The notes under the pieces: model-generated | What the model saw: the letters and a program-made list of their open reading frames with translations, nothing else | Told to the model about the DNA's origin: nothing | The model's database searches: none | Translations under genes and position numbers: made by a program | Part shown: positions 1 to 11,751 of the stretch, one piece after another | Numbering within the stretch: the stretch's first letter is position 1 | How the letters are laid out: each line of letters begins with the position of its first letter | From: Syngnathus acus | Lineage: Eukaryota > Chordata > Actinopteri > Syngnathiformes > Syngnathidae | Assembly: GCF_901709675.1 (NCBI RefSeq) | Contig: NC_051099.1 | Span: 1 to 64,000 of the forward strand | Direction: 5' to 3' | Length of the DNA: 64,000 nucleotides

Positions 1-2602
1 AACCCTAACCCTAACCCTAACCCTAACCCTAACCCTAACCCTAACCCTAACCCTAACCCTAACCCTAACCCTAACCCTAACCCTAACCCTAACCCTAACC
101 CTAACCCTAACCCTAACCCTAACCCTAACCCTAACCCTAACCCTAACCCTAACCCTAACCCTAACCCTAACCCTAACCCTAACCCTAACCCTAACCCTAA
201 CCCTAACCCTAACCCTAACCCTAACCCTAACCCTAACCCTAACCCTAACCCTAACCCTAACCCTAACCCTAACCCTAACCCTAACCCTAACCCTAACCCT
301 AACCCTAACCCTAACCCTAACCCTAACCCTAACCCTAACCCTAACCCTAACCCTAACCCTAACCCTAACCCTAACCCTAACCCTAACCCTAACCCTAACC
401 CTAACCCTAACCCTAACCCTAACCCTAACCCTAACCCTAACCCTAACCCTAACCCTAACCCTAACCCTAACCCTAACCCTAACCCTAACCCTAACCCTAA
501 CCCTAACCCTAACCCTAACCCTAACCCTAACCCTAACCCTAACCCTAACCCTAACCCTAACCCTAACCCTAACCCTAACCCTAACCCTAACCCTAACCCT
601 AACCCTAACCCTAACCCTAACCCTAACCCTAACCCTAACCCTAACCCTAACCCTAACCCTAACCCTAACCCTAACCCTAACCCTAACCCTAACCCTAACC
701 CTAACCCTAACCCTAACCCTAACCCTAACCCTAACCCTAACCCTAACCCTAACCCTAACCCTAACCCTAACCCTAACCCTAACCCTAACCCTAACCCTAA
801 CCCTAACCCTAACCCTAACCCTAACCCTAACCCTAACCCTAACCCTAACCCTAACCCTAACCCTAACCCTAACCCTAACCCTAACCCTAACCCTAACCCT
901 AACCCTAACCCTAACCCTAACCCTAACCCTAACCCTAACCCTAACCCTAACCCTAACCCTAACCCTAACCCTAACCCTAACCCTAACCCTAACCCTAACC
1001 CTAACCCTAACCCTAACCCTAACCCTAACCCTAACCCTAACCCTAACCCTAACCCTAACCCTAACCCTAACCCTAACCCTAACCCTAACCCTAACCCTAA
1101 CCCTAACCCTAACCCTAACCCTAACCCTAACCCTAACCCTAACCCTAACCCTAACCCTAACCCTAACCCTAACCCTAACCCTAACCCTAACCCTAACCCT
1201 AACCCTAACCCTAACCCTAACCCTAACCCTAACCCTAACCCTAACCCTAACCCTAACCCTAACCCTAACCCTAACCCTAACCCTAACCCTAACCCTAACC
1301 CTAACCCTAACCCTAACCCTAACCCTAACCCTAACCCTAACCCTAACCCTAACCCTAACCCTAACCCTAACCCTAACCCTAACCCTAACCCTAACCCTAA
1401 CCCTAACCCTAACCCTAACCCTAACCCTAACCCTAACCCTAACCCTAACCCTAACCCTAACCCTAACCCTAACCCTAACCCTAACCCTAACCCTAACCCT
1501 AACCCTAACCCTAACCCTAACCCTAACCCTAACCCTAACCCTAACCCTAACCCTAACCCTAACCCTAACCCTAACCCTAACCCTAACCCTAACCCTAACC
1601 CTAACCCTAACCCTAACCCTAACCCTAACCCTAACCCTAACCCTAACCCTAACCCTAACCCTAACCCTAACCCTAACCCTAACCCTAACCCTAACCCTAA
1701 CCCTAACCCTAACCCTAACCCTAACCCTAACCCTAACCCTAACCCTAACCCTAACCCTAACCCTAACCCTAACCCTAACCCTAACCCTAACCCTAACCCT
1801 AACCCTAACCCTAACCCTAACCCTAACCCTAACCCTAACCCTAACCCTAACCCTAACCCTAACCCTAACCCTAACCCTAACCCTAACCCTAACCCTAACC
1901 CTAACCCTAACCCTAACCCTAACCCTAACCCTAACCCTAACCCTAACCCTAACCCTAACCCTAACCCTAACCCTAACCCTAACCCTAACCCTAACCCTAA
2001 CCCTAACCCTAACCCTAACCCTAACCCTAACCCTAACCCTAACCCTAACCCTAACCCTAACCCTAACCCTAACCCTAACCCTAACCCTAACCCTAACCCT
2101 AACCCTAACCCTAACCCTAACCCTAACCCTAACCCTAACCCTAACCCTAACCCTAACCCTAACCCTAACCCTAACCCTAACCCTAACCCTAACCCTAACC
2201 CTAACCCTAACCCTAACCCTAACCCTAACCCTAACCCTAACCCTAACCCTAACCCTAACCCTAACCCTAACCCTAACCCTAACCCTAACCCTAACCCTAA
2301 CCCTAACCCTAACCCTAACCCTAACCCTAACCCTAACCCTAACCCTAACCCTAACCCTAACCCTAACCCTAACCCTAACCCTAACCCTAACCCTAACCCT
2401 AACCCTAACCCTAACCCTAACCCTAACCCTAACCCTAACCCTAACCCTAACCCTAACCCTAACCCTAACCCTAACCCTAACCCTAACCCTAACCCTAACC
2501 CTAACCCTAACCCTAACCCTAACCCTAACCCTAACCCTAACCCTAACCCTAACCCTAACCCTAACCCTAACCCTAACCCTAACCCTAACCCTAACCCTAA
2601 CC
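1..2602. repeat. Terminal telomere repeat (CCCTAA)n
   Basis: Perfect tandem AACCCT/CCCTAA repeats run from the first base, about 433 units, with no variants seen. The C-rich strand reads 5' to 3' inward, as expected at the left end of a vertebrate-type chromosome (TTAGGG toward the terminus). It ends at 2602, where the sequence switches to CCAAACCCTAACCCTAGGAG and the 40-bp satellite begins. The assembled length is a lower bound on the real telomere. Confidence 0.98.
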
Positions 2603-3076
2603 AAACCCTAACCCTAGGAGCACATAGCCCTAAGCGAAACCCTAACCCTAACCCTAGGAGCACATAGCCCTAAGCGAAACCCTAACCCTAACCCTAGGAG
2701 CACATAGCCCTAAGCGAAACCCTAACCCTAACCCTAGGAGCACATAGCCCTAAGCGAAACCCTAACCCTAACCCTAGGAGCACATAGCACTAAGCGAAAC
2801 CCTAACCCTAACCCTAGGAGCACATAGCCCTAAGCGAAACCCTAACCCTAACCCTAGAGCACATAGCCCTAAGCGAAACCCTAACCCTAACCCTAGGAGC
2901 ACATAGCCCTAAGCGAAACCCTAACCCTAACCCTAGGAGCACATAGCCCTAAGCGAAACCCTAACCCTAACCCTAGGAGCACATAGCCCTAAGCGAAACC
3001 CTAACCCTAACCCTAGGAGCACATAGCCCTAAGCGAAACCCTAACCCTAACCCTAGGAGCACATAGCCCTAAGCGA
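2603..3076. repeat. 40-bp telomere-hybrid satellite, distal block
   Basis: About 12 copies of a 40-bp unit: three CCCTAA-type repeats (18 bp) followed by a 22-bp spacer, AGGAGCACATAGCCCTAAGCGA. The spacer itself holds another CCCTAA. The first unit is short. Single variants are visible (CACTAAGCG near 2788, a missing G near 2857). It behaves as a telomere-associated repeat fused to the terminal tract. Confidence 0.95.
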
Positions 3077-3556
3077 AACCCTAACCCTAACCCTAACCCT
3101 AACCCTAACCCTAACCCTAACCCTAACCCTAACCCTAACCCTAACCCTAACCCTAACCCTAACCCTAACCCTAACCCTAACCCTAACCCTAACCCTAACC
3201 CTAACCCTAACCCTAACCCTAACCCTAACCCTAACCCTAACCCTAACCCTAACCCTAACCCTAACCCTAACCCTAACCCTAACCCTAACCCTAACCCTAA
3301 CCCTAACCCTAACCCTAACCCTAACCCTAACCCTAACCCTAACCCTAACCCTAACCCGAACCCTAACCCTAACCCTAACCCTAACCCTAACCCTAACCCT
3401 AACCCTAACCCTAACCCTAACCCTAACCCTAACCCTAACCCTAACCCTAACCCTAACCCTAACCCTAACCCTAACCCTAACCCTAACCCTAACCCTAACC
3501 CTAACCCTAACCCTAACCCTAACCCTAACCCTAACCCTAACCCTAACCCTAACCCT
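3077..3556. repeat. Internal block of pure telomere repeat
   Basis: 480 bp (80 units) of uninterrupted CCCTAA repeat lie between two blocks of the 40-bp satellite, in the same orientation as the terminus. One variant unit (CCCGAA) occurs near 3355. Such an internal tract could be a former chromosome end buried by satellite addition, or an expansion of the three-repeat segment of one unit. Confidence 0.95.
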
Positions 3557-6500
3557 AGCCCTAAGCGAAACCCTAACCCTAACCCTAGGAGCACATAGCC
3601 CTAAGCGAAACCCTAACCCTAACCCTAGGAGCACATAGCCCTAAGCGAAACCCTAACCCTAACCCTAGGAGCACATAGCCCTAAGCGAAACCCTAACCCT
3701 AACCCTAGGAGCACATAGCCCTAAGCGAAACCCTAACCCTAACCCTAGGAGCACATAGCCCTAAGCGAAACCCTAACCCTAACCCTAGGAGCACATAGCC
3801 CTAAGCGAAACCCTAACCCTAACCCTAGGAGCACATAGCCCTAAGCGAAACCCTAACCCTAACCCTAGGAGCACATAGCCCTAAGCGAAACCCTAACCCT
3901 AACCCTAGGAGCACATAGCCCTAAGCGAAACCCTAACCCTAACCCTAGGAGCACATAGCCCTAAGCGAAACCCTAACCCTAACCCTAGGAGCACATAGCC
4001 CTAAGCGAAACCCTAACCCTAACCCTAGGAGCACATAGCCCTAAGCGAAACCCTAACCCTAACCCTAGGAGCACATAGCCCTAAGCGAAACCCTAACCCT
4101 AACCCTAGGAGCACATAGCCCTAAGCGAAACCCTAACCCTAACCCTAGGAGCACATAGCCCTAAGCGAAACCCTAACCCTAACCCTAGGAGCACATAGCC
4201 CTAAGCGAAACCCTAACCCTAACCCTAGGAGCACATAGCCCTAAGCGAAACCCTAACCCTAACCCTAGGAGCACATAGCCCTAAGCGAAACCCTAACCCT
4301 AACCCTAGGAGCACATAGCCCTAAGCGAAACCCTAACCCTAACCCTAGGAGCACATAGCCCTAAGCGAAACCCTAACCCTAACCCTAGGAGCACATAGCC
4401 CTAAGCGAAACCCTAACCCTAACCCTAGCAGCACATAGCCCTAAGCGAAACCCTAACCCTAACCCTAGGAGCACATAGCCCTAAGCGAAACCCTAACCCT
4501 AACCCTAGGAGCACATAGCCCTAAGCGAAACCCTAACCCTAACCCTAGGAGCACATAGCCCTAAGCGAAACCCTAACCCTAACCCTAGGAGCACATAGCC
4601 CTAAGCGAAACCCTAACCCTAACCCTAGGAGCACATAGCCCTAAGCGAAACCCTAACCCTAACCCTAGGAGCACATAGCCCTAAGCGAAACCCTAACCCT
4701 AACCCTAGGAGCACATAGCCCTAAGCGAAACCCTAACCCTAACCCTAGGAGCACATAGCCCTAAGCGAAACCCTAACCCTAACCCTAGGAGCACATAGCC
4801 CTAAGCGAAACCCTAACCCTAACCCTAGGAGCACATAGCCCTAAGCGAAACCCTAACCCTAACCCTAGGAGCACATAGCCCTAAGCGAAACCCTAACCCT
4901 AACCCTAGGAGCACATAGCCCTAAGCGAAACCCTAACCCTAACCCTAGGAGCACATAGCCCTAAGCGAAACCCTAACCCTAACCCTAGGAGCACATAGCC
5001 CTAAGCGAAACCCTAACCCTAACCCTAGGAGCACATAGCCCTAAGCGAAACCCTAACCCTAACCCTAGGAGCACATAGCCCTAAGCGAAACCCTAACCCT
5101 AACCCTAGGAGCACATAGCCCTAAGCGAAACCCTAACCCTAACCCTAGGAGCACATAGCCCTAAGCGAAACCCTAACCCTAACCCTAGGAGCACATAGCC
5201 CTAAGCGAAACCCTAACCCTAACCCTAGGAGCACATAGCCCTAAGCGAAACCCTAACCCTAACCCTAGGAGCACATAGCCCTAAGCGAAACCCTAACCCT
5301 AACCCTAGGAGCACATAGCCCTAAGCGAAACCCTAACCCTAACCCTAGGAGCACATAGCCCTAAGCGAAACCCTAACCCTAACCCTAGGAGCACATAGCC
5401 CTAAGCGAAACCCTAACCCTAACCCTAGGAGCACATAGCCCTAAGCGAAACCCTAACCCTAACCCTAGGAGCACATAGCCCTAAGCGAAACCCTAACCCT
5501 AACCCTAGGAGCACATAGCCCTAAGCGAAACCCTAACCCTAACCCTAGGAGCACATAGCCCTAAGCGAAACCCTAACCGAAACCCTAACCCTAACCCTAG
5601 GAGCACATAGCCCTAAGCGAAACCCTAACCCTAACCCTAGGAGCACATAGCCCTAAGCGAAACCCTAACCCTAACCCTAGGAGCACATAGCCCTAAGCGA
5701 AACCCTAACCCTAACCCTAGGAGCACATAGCCCTAAGCGAAACCCTAACCCTAACCCTAGGAGCACATAGCCCTAAGCGAAACCCTAACCCTAACCCTAG
5801 GAGCACATAGCCCTAAGCGAAACCCTAACCCTAACCCTAGGAGCACATAGCCCTAAGCGAAACCCTAACCCTAACCCTAGGAGCACATAGCCCTAAGCGA
5901 AACCCTAACCCTAACCCTAGGAGCACATAGCCCTAAGCGAAACCCTAACCCTAACCCTAGGAGCACATAGCCCTAAGCGAAACCCTAACCCTAACCCTAG
6001 GAGCACATAGCCCTAAGCGAAACCCTAACCCTAACCCTAGGAGCACATAGCCCTAAGCGAAACCCTAACCCTAACCCTAGGAGCACATAGCCCTAAGCGA
6101 AACCCTAACCCTAACCCTAGGAGCACATAGCCCTAAGCGAAACCCTAACCCTAACCCTAGGAGCACATAGCCCTAAGCGAAACCCTAACCCTAACCCTAG
6201 GAGCACATAGCCCTAAGCGAAACCCTAACCCTAACCCTAGGAGCACATAGCCCTAAGCGAAACCCTAACCCTAACCCTAGGAGCACATAGCCCTAAGCGA
6301 AACCCTAACCCTAACCCTAGGAGCACATAGCCCTAAGCGAAACCCTAACCCTAACCCTAGGAGCACATAGCCCTAAGCGAAACCCTAACCCTAACCCTAG
6401 GAGCACATAGCCCTAAGCGAAACCCTAACCCTAACCCTAGGAGCACATAGCCCTAAGCGAAACCCTAACCCTAACCCTAGGAGCACATAGCCCTAAGCGA

Positions 6501-7130
6501 AACCCTAACCCTAACCCTAGGAGCACATAGCCCTAAGCGAAACCCTAACCCTAACCCTAGGAGCACATAGCCCTAAGCGAAACCCTAACCCTAACCCTAG
6601 GAGCACATAGCCCTAAGCGAAACCCTAACCCTAACCCTAGGAGCACATAGCCCTAAGCGAAACCCTAACCCTAACCCTAGGAGCACATAGCCCTAAGCGA
6701 AACCCTAACCCTAACCCTAGGAGCACATAGCCCTAAGCGAAACCCTAACCCTAACCCTAGGAGCACATAGCCCTAAGCGAAACCCTAACCCTAACCCTAG
6801 GAGCACATAGCCCTAAGCGAAACCCTAACCCTAACCCTAGGAGCACATAGCCCTAAGCGAAACCCTAACCCTAACCCTAGGAGCACATAGCCCTAAGCGA
6901 AACCCTAACCCTAACCCTAGGAGCACATAGCCCTAAGCGAAACCCTAACCCTAACCCTAGGAGCACATAGCCCTAAGCGAAACCCTAACCCTAACCCTAG
7001 GAGCACATAGCCCTAAGCGAAACCCTAACCCTAACCCTAGGAGCACATAGCCCTAAGCGAAACCCTAACCCTAACCCTAGGAGCACATAGCCCTAAGCGA
7101 AACCCTAACCCTAACCCTAGGAGCACATAG
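3557..7130. repeat. 40-bp telomere-hybrid satellite, main block
   Basis: About 89 head-to-tail copies of the 40-bp unit, nearly identical throughout. The first unit after the telomere block is truncated (AGCCCTAAGCGA). One unit near 5575 is rearranged (CCCTAACCGAAACCC), and one GCAGC variant occurs near 4430. The homogeneity implies recent amplification or ongoing gene conversion. No open frame here is meaningful. Confidence 0.97.
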
Positions 7131-8988
7131 CAAATGTCACCTTTAGCACATAGCAAATGTCACCTTTAGCACATAGCAAATGTCACCTTTAGCACATAGC
7201 AAATGTCACCTTTAGCACATAGCAAATGTCACCTTTAGCACATAGCAAATGTCACCTTTAGCACATAGCAAATGTCACCTTTAGCACATAGCAAATGTCA
7301 CCTTTAGCACATAGCAAATGTCACCTTTAGCACATAGCAAATGTCACCTTTAGCACATAGCAAATGTCACCTTTAGCACATAGCAAATGTCACCTTTAGC
7401 ACATAGCAAATGTCACCTTTAGCACATAGCAAATGTCACCTTTAGCACATAGCAAATGTCACCTTTAGCACATAGCAAATGTCACCTTTAGCACATAGCA
7501 AATGTCACCTTTAGCACATAGCAAATGTCACCTTTAGCACATAGCAAATGTCACCTTTAGCACATAGCAAATGTCACCTTTAGCACATAGCAAATGTCAC
7601 CTTTAGCACATAGCAAATGTCACCTTTAGCACATAGCAAATGTCACCTTTAGCACATAGCAAATGTCACCTTTAGCACATAGCAAATGTCACCTTTAGCA
7701 CATAGCAAATGTCACCTTTAGCACATAGCAAATGTCACCTTTAGCACATAGCAAATGTCACCTTTAGCACATAGCAAATGTCACCTTTAGCACATAGCAA
7801 ATGTCACCTTTAGCACATAGCAAATGTCACCTTTAGCACATAGCAAATGTCACCTTTAGCACATAGCAAATGTCACCTTTAGCACATAGCAAATGTCACC
7901 TTTAGCACATAGCAAATGTCACCTTTAGCACATAGCAAATGTCACCTTTAGCACATAGCAAATGTCACCTTTAGCACATAGCAAATGTCACCTTTAGCAC
8001 ATAGCAAATGTCACCTTTAGCACATAGCAAATGTCACCTTTAGCACATAGCAAATGTCACCTTTAGCACATAGCAAATGTCACCTTTAGCACATAGCAAA
8101 TGTCACCTTTCGCACATAGCAAATGTCACCTTTCGCACATAGCAAATGTCACCTTTAGCACATAGCAAATGTCACCTTTAGCACATAGCAAATGTCACCT
8201 TTAGCACATAGCAAATGTCACCTTTAGCACATAGCAAATGTCACCTTTAGCACATAGCAAATGTCACCTTTAGCACATAGCAAATGTCACCTTTAGCACA
8301 TAGCAAATGTCACCTTTAGCACATAGCAAATGTCACCTTTAGCACATAGCAAATGTCACCTTTAGCACATTGCAAATGTCACCTTTAGCACATTGCAAAT
8401 GTCACCTTTAGCACATTGCAAATGTCACCTTTAGCACATTGCAAATGTCACCTTTAGCACATTGCAAATGTCACCTTTAGCACATAGCAAATGTCACCTT
8501 TAGCACATAGCAAATGTCACCTTTAGCACATAGCAAATGTCACCTTTAGCACATTGCAAATGTCACCTTTAGCACATTGCAAATGTCACCTTTAGCACAT
8601 AGCAAATGTCACCTTTAGCACATAGCAAATGTCACCTTTAGCACATAGCAAATGTCACCTTTAGCACATAGCAAATGTCACCTTTAGCACATAGCAAATG
8701 TCACCTTTAGCACATAGCAAATGTCACCTTTAGCACATAGCAAATGTCACCTTTAGCACATAGCAAATGTCACCTTTAGCACATAGCAAATGTCACCTTT
8801 AGCACATAGCAAATGTCACCTTTAGCACATTGCAAATGTCACCTTTAGCACATAGCAAATGTCACCTTTAGCACATTGCAAATGTCACCTTTAGCACATT
8901 GCAAATGTCACCTTTAGCACATTGCAAATGTCACCTTTAGCACATTGCAAATGTCACCTTTAGCACATTGCAAATGTCACCTTTAGCA
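7122..8988. repeat. 23-bp subtelomeric satellite
   Basis: About 81 copies of AGCACATAGCAAATGTCACCTTT in tandem. The junction with the 40-bp array runs through the shared motif AGCACATAG, so the two families overlap by 9 bp. Variants are ordered: CGCACATAG units near 8111-8145, and CACATTGC units concentrated after 8370. The chromosome-proximal side is thus more diverged, as expected for satellites homogenised from the distal side. Confidence 0.97.
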
Positions 8989-11280
8989 CCTAACCACATC
9001 AGACCTCAGCACCTAGCCTCTTAGCACCTAGCCTCTTAGCACAATTACAGAGTATGACATCACAAAAAACAGAGTATGACATCACAAATGCAAAACATCT
9101 CACAAAGGAAATCACATCACCCCACGTGCTCTTAAAATAACTTGGCCAATGCATTTGTCTATTTGATCTGCAGCAAATCCAAATTATACCTAAGGATGGT
9201 GACAAATCTTAATATACTTAATAGGACATATTAAAGACTTGAGTAAATTAATTAATTTATTTGCTAATTGTCATTTTAATTATGATTTTGTATAAATACT
9301 AGGTATAAACAGAAAATATACTACACAAAATGGCCAGACTTTACTTGTTTGAAAAGGAGTGGGAAGTAAGACTTACTTCATTCATTTAAAGGGAAGAAGT
9401 AAGACTTATTTATTTATCGGAAAGAATGGATTTGCTGGAATTCCAAATTTCCAAAATGAATGAATGAAGTCATTTCAATTATGATTTGGGATAAATACTA
9501 GGTGTGAACACAAAAACTACTGCACAAAATGGCCAGTTTACTTGTTTGAAAAGGACTGTGAAGAAGAGAGACTTATTTCATTTATTTAATGGGAAGAAGT
9601 CAGACTTATTTAGTTTGTTTAATCTATTTTTGTTCCCAGGCAAAATTGGATTTGCTGCAATTGCAAATTTCAACAAAGCACAGTGCCAAATCTTGACTTG
9701 AGACCTGATAGGACGTATTAAACGCCTAGTTAAATTGATAGAAGTTGGTCGTATGAGCGAGTGGAGTAACATGAGATCTATTCTCAATTACAAATAGCAC
9801 ACACAACTTTGGATATTTTAATGAATGAGTGAGTGAATGAATCTTATTTGTTCATTTAAATTATGACTATAAATACTAGGTATAAACAGAAAATCTCCTG
9901 CACAAAATGGCCAGTTTACTTGTTTGAAAAGGTGTGGGAACAAGTCATCTATCCAATTTAAGACAAATGTAGTTACCTCTAACAATGTGTTACTTTAGCT
10001 ATTGTTGTCTGTGACTTTCCCATGAATAAAAAGGAAGGAAGGACTCACCGGAGACGTCTTCGCCAACGTGCAACCGTTGTACTTTGTATTTTTATCCTTC
10101 TTACAGTGGAAAACATACAGCCAAAGAACACCGTGGAACCTAAAGGAATGAAAGAAAACTATCATTTGGCCTCAACCAATATTCGCAGATACAACACAAT
10201 GTGACGTGCAGGGGTTAGGGTTAAAGGTTGAGGGAGGGGCCCTCGTTTTAAACTACTTTTTTTGAAAAGGAGTGGGAACAAGCAAGACTTATTTAATTTA
10301 TTTAATGGGAACAAGTAAGACTTATTTAGTTTATTTAATCTATTTTTGTTCCCAGGCAAAATTGGATTTGCTGCAATTGCAAATTTCAACAAAGTACGGT
10401 GCCAAAATCTTGACTTGGGACCTGATAGGACGTATTAAACTCATTTAATAGGAAGAAGTAAGACTTATTTAGTTTATTTAATCTATTTTTGTTCCCTGGC
10501 AAAATTGGATGTATGGTGCCAAATCTTGACTTGAGACCTGATAGGATGTATTAAACGCTTAGTTAAATCGACAGAAGTTGGTAATAAGAGCGAGTGGAGT
10601 AACGGTGGTTGAATGGATGAATGAATGTTGAAAGTAATTTAAATTATGACTTTGTATAAATACTAGGTATTAACAGAACATCTACTGCGCAAAATGGGCA
10701 GAGTTTACTTGTTTGAGAAGGAGTGGCAAGAAGTAAGACTTATTTAATCTGTTTGTTCCCAGGCAAAATTGGATGTGGTGCAATTCCAAATTTCACCACA
10801 TGATGGTGCCAAATTTTCACTTGAGCCATGATAGGAAATATTAAACACTTAGTTGAATTGATAGAAGTTGGTAATAAGACCGAGTGGAATAACATGAATG
10901 TTCTGAATTAGACATAGTTTGAATATGCTTTTGAATATTTTTTAGGTAAACAGTTTTGCTTCACTTTGAGCATCATTTGAGCAGTCTGATAATCTACCAA
11001 ATCTTTGAATTGAAGAATTTGTGATTTAAGAAATAGCTTATTTTCAAGCTAATCAGATTTGTTTATAATTCTAATGGCCTTCTTTTCAAAACTTTTGTTT
11101 GTTCCCAGGCAAAATTGGATGTGCTGCAATTCCAAATTTCACCACATGATGGTGCAAAATTTTGACTTCAGCCCTGATAGGACATATTAAACACTTAGTT
11201 GAATTGATAGAAGTTGGTAATAAGACCGAGTGGAATAACATGAATGTTCGGAATTAGACAGTTTGAATATGCTTTTGAAT
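8989..11280. repeat. Diverged subtelomeric repeat region
   Basis: After short degenerate AGCACCTAGCCTCTT units (9008-9042), this AT-rich stretch contains at least four or five diverged copies of one repeat. Recognisable pieces are ATAAATACTAGGTATAAACA (near 9291, 9492, 9872, 10655) and TTTGTTCCCAGGCAAAATTG (near 9630, 10347, 10486, 10750, 11095), the latter followed by a conserved tract on GATAGGACGTATTAAAC. A short inverted telomere-like GGGTTAGGGTTA lies at about 10212. Small open frames here are repeats of repeat sequence; no gene is supported. Confidence 0.75.
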
Positions 11281-11282
11281 AT

Positions 11283-11750
11283 CTCAAAGGGGGATGAGTC
11301 TGCCTACAGGGACGAAGTGGTCCAGCTATCGGAGTGGTGTGGAGAGAACAATCTGCTCCTAAACACGGCTAAAACCCAAGAACTGGTCATTGATTTTAGG
11401 AGGAAAAATAAAACGGACATTCCACCACTTATCATCGACGGGGTCTGTGTGAAGAGGGTGTCCTCCTTCCGCTACCTGGGAGTCCACATCGAGGAGGACT
11501 TCACCTGGGGCGTGAACACCTCTGAGCTGCTTAAAAAGGCCCAGCAGAGACTCTACTTTTTAAGGGTGCTGAGGAGGCACAGCATTACACAGAGACTGCT
11601 GGTGTCCTTCTATCGCTGCTCCATAGAAAGCACTTTAACGTACTGTATACGTGTTTGGTACTCCAGCTGCACTGCTGCTCAGAGGAAAAAGCTCCAAGAG
11701 GTCATCAACACAGCACAGAAGATCATTGGCTGCCCTCTCCCTCTTTACGG
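11283..11750 (+). mobile_element. Truncated non-LTR retrotransposon reverse transcriptase
   Basis: An open frame of about 155 residues matches the C-terminal part of a LINE reverse transcriptase of the kind common in fish (Rex1/CR1/L2-like). Diagnostic stretches are LSEWCGENNLLLNTAKTQE, the motif FRYLGVHI, and the thumb/C-terminal segment VWYSSCTAAQRKKLQEV followed by AQKIIGCPLP. Upstream there is no catalytic FADD-type motif, because the copy begins within subtelomeric repeat. Downstream it is cut by the inverted repeat that begins near 11752. It is a dead fragment, truncated at both ends; the exact clade is inferred from memory of the family. Confidence 0.85.
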
Positions 11751-11751
11751 T

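Noticed and set aside
3013-3634. Two 193-codon open frames encoding Leu-Gly and Val-Arg repeats
   Set aside because: Pure translation of the telomere repeat on the minus strand; no coding signal.
2603-8988. Regular direct repeats that might suggest a CRISPR array
   Set aside because: Units are contiguous satellites without unique spacers, in a eukaryotic chromosome end.
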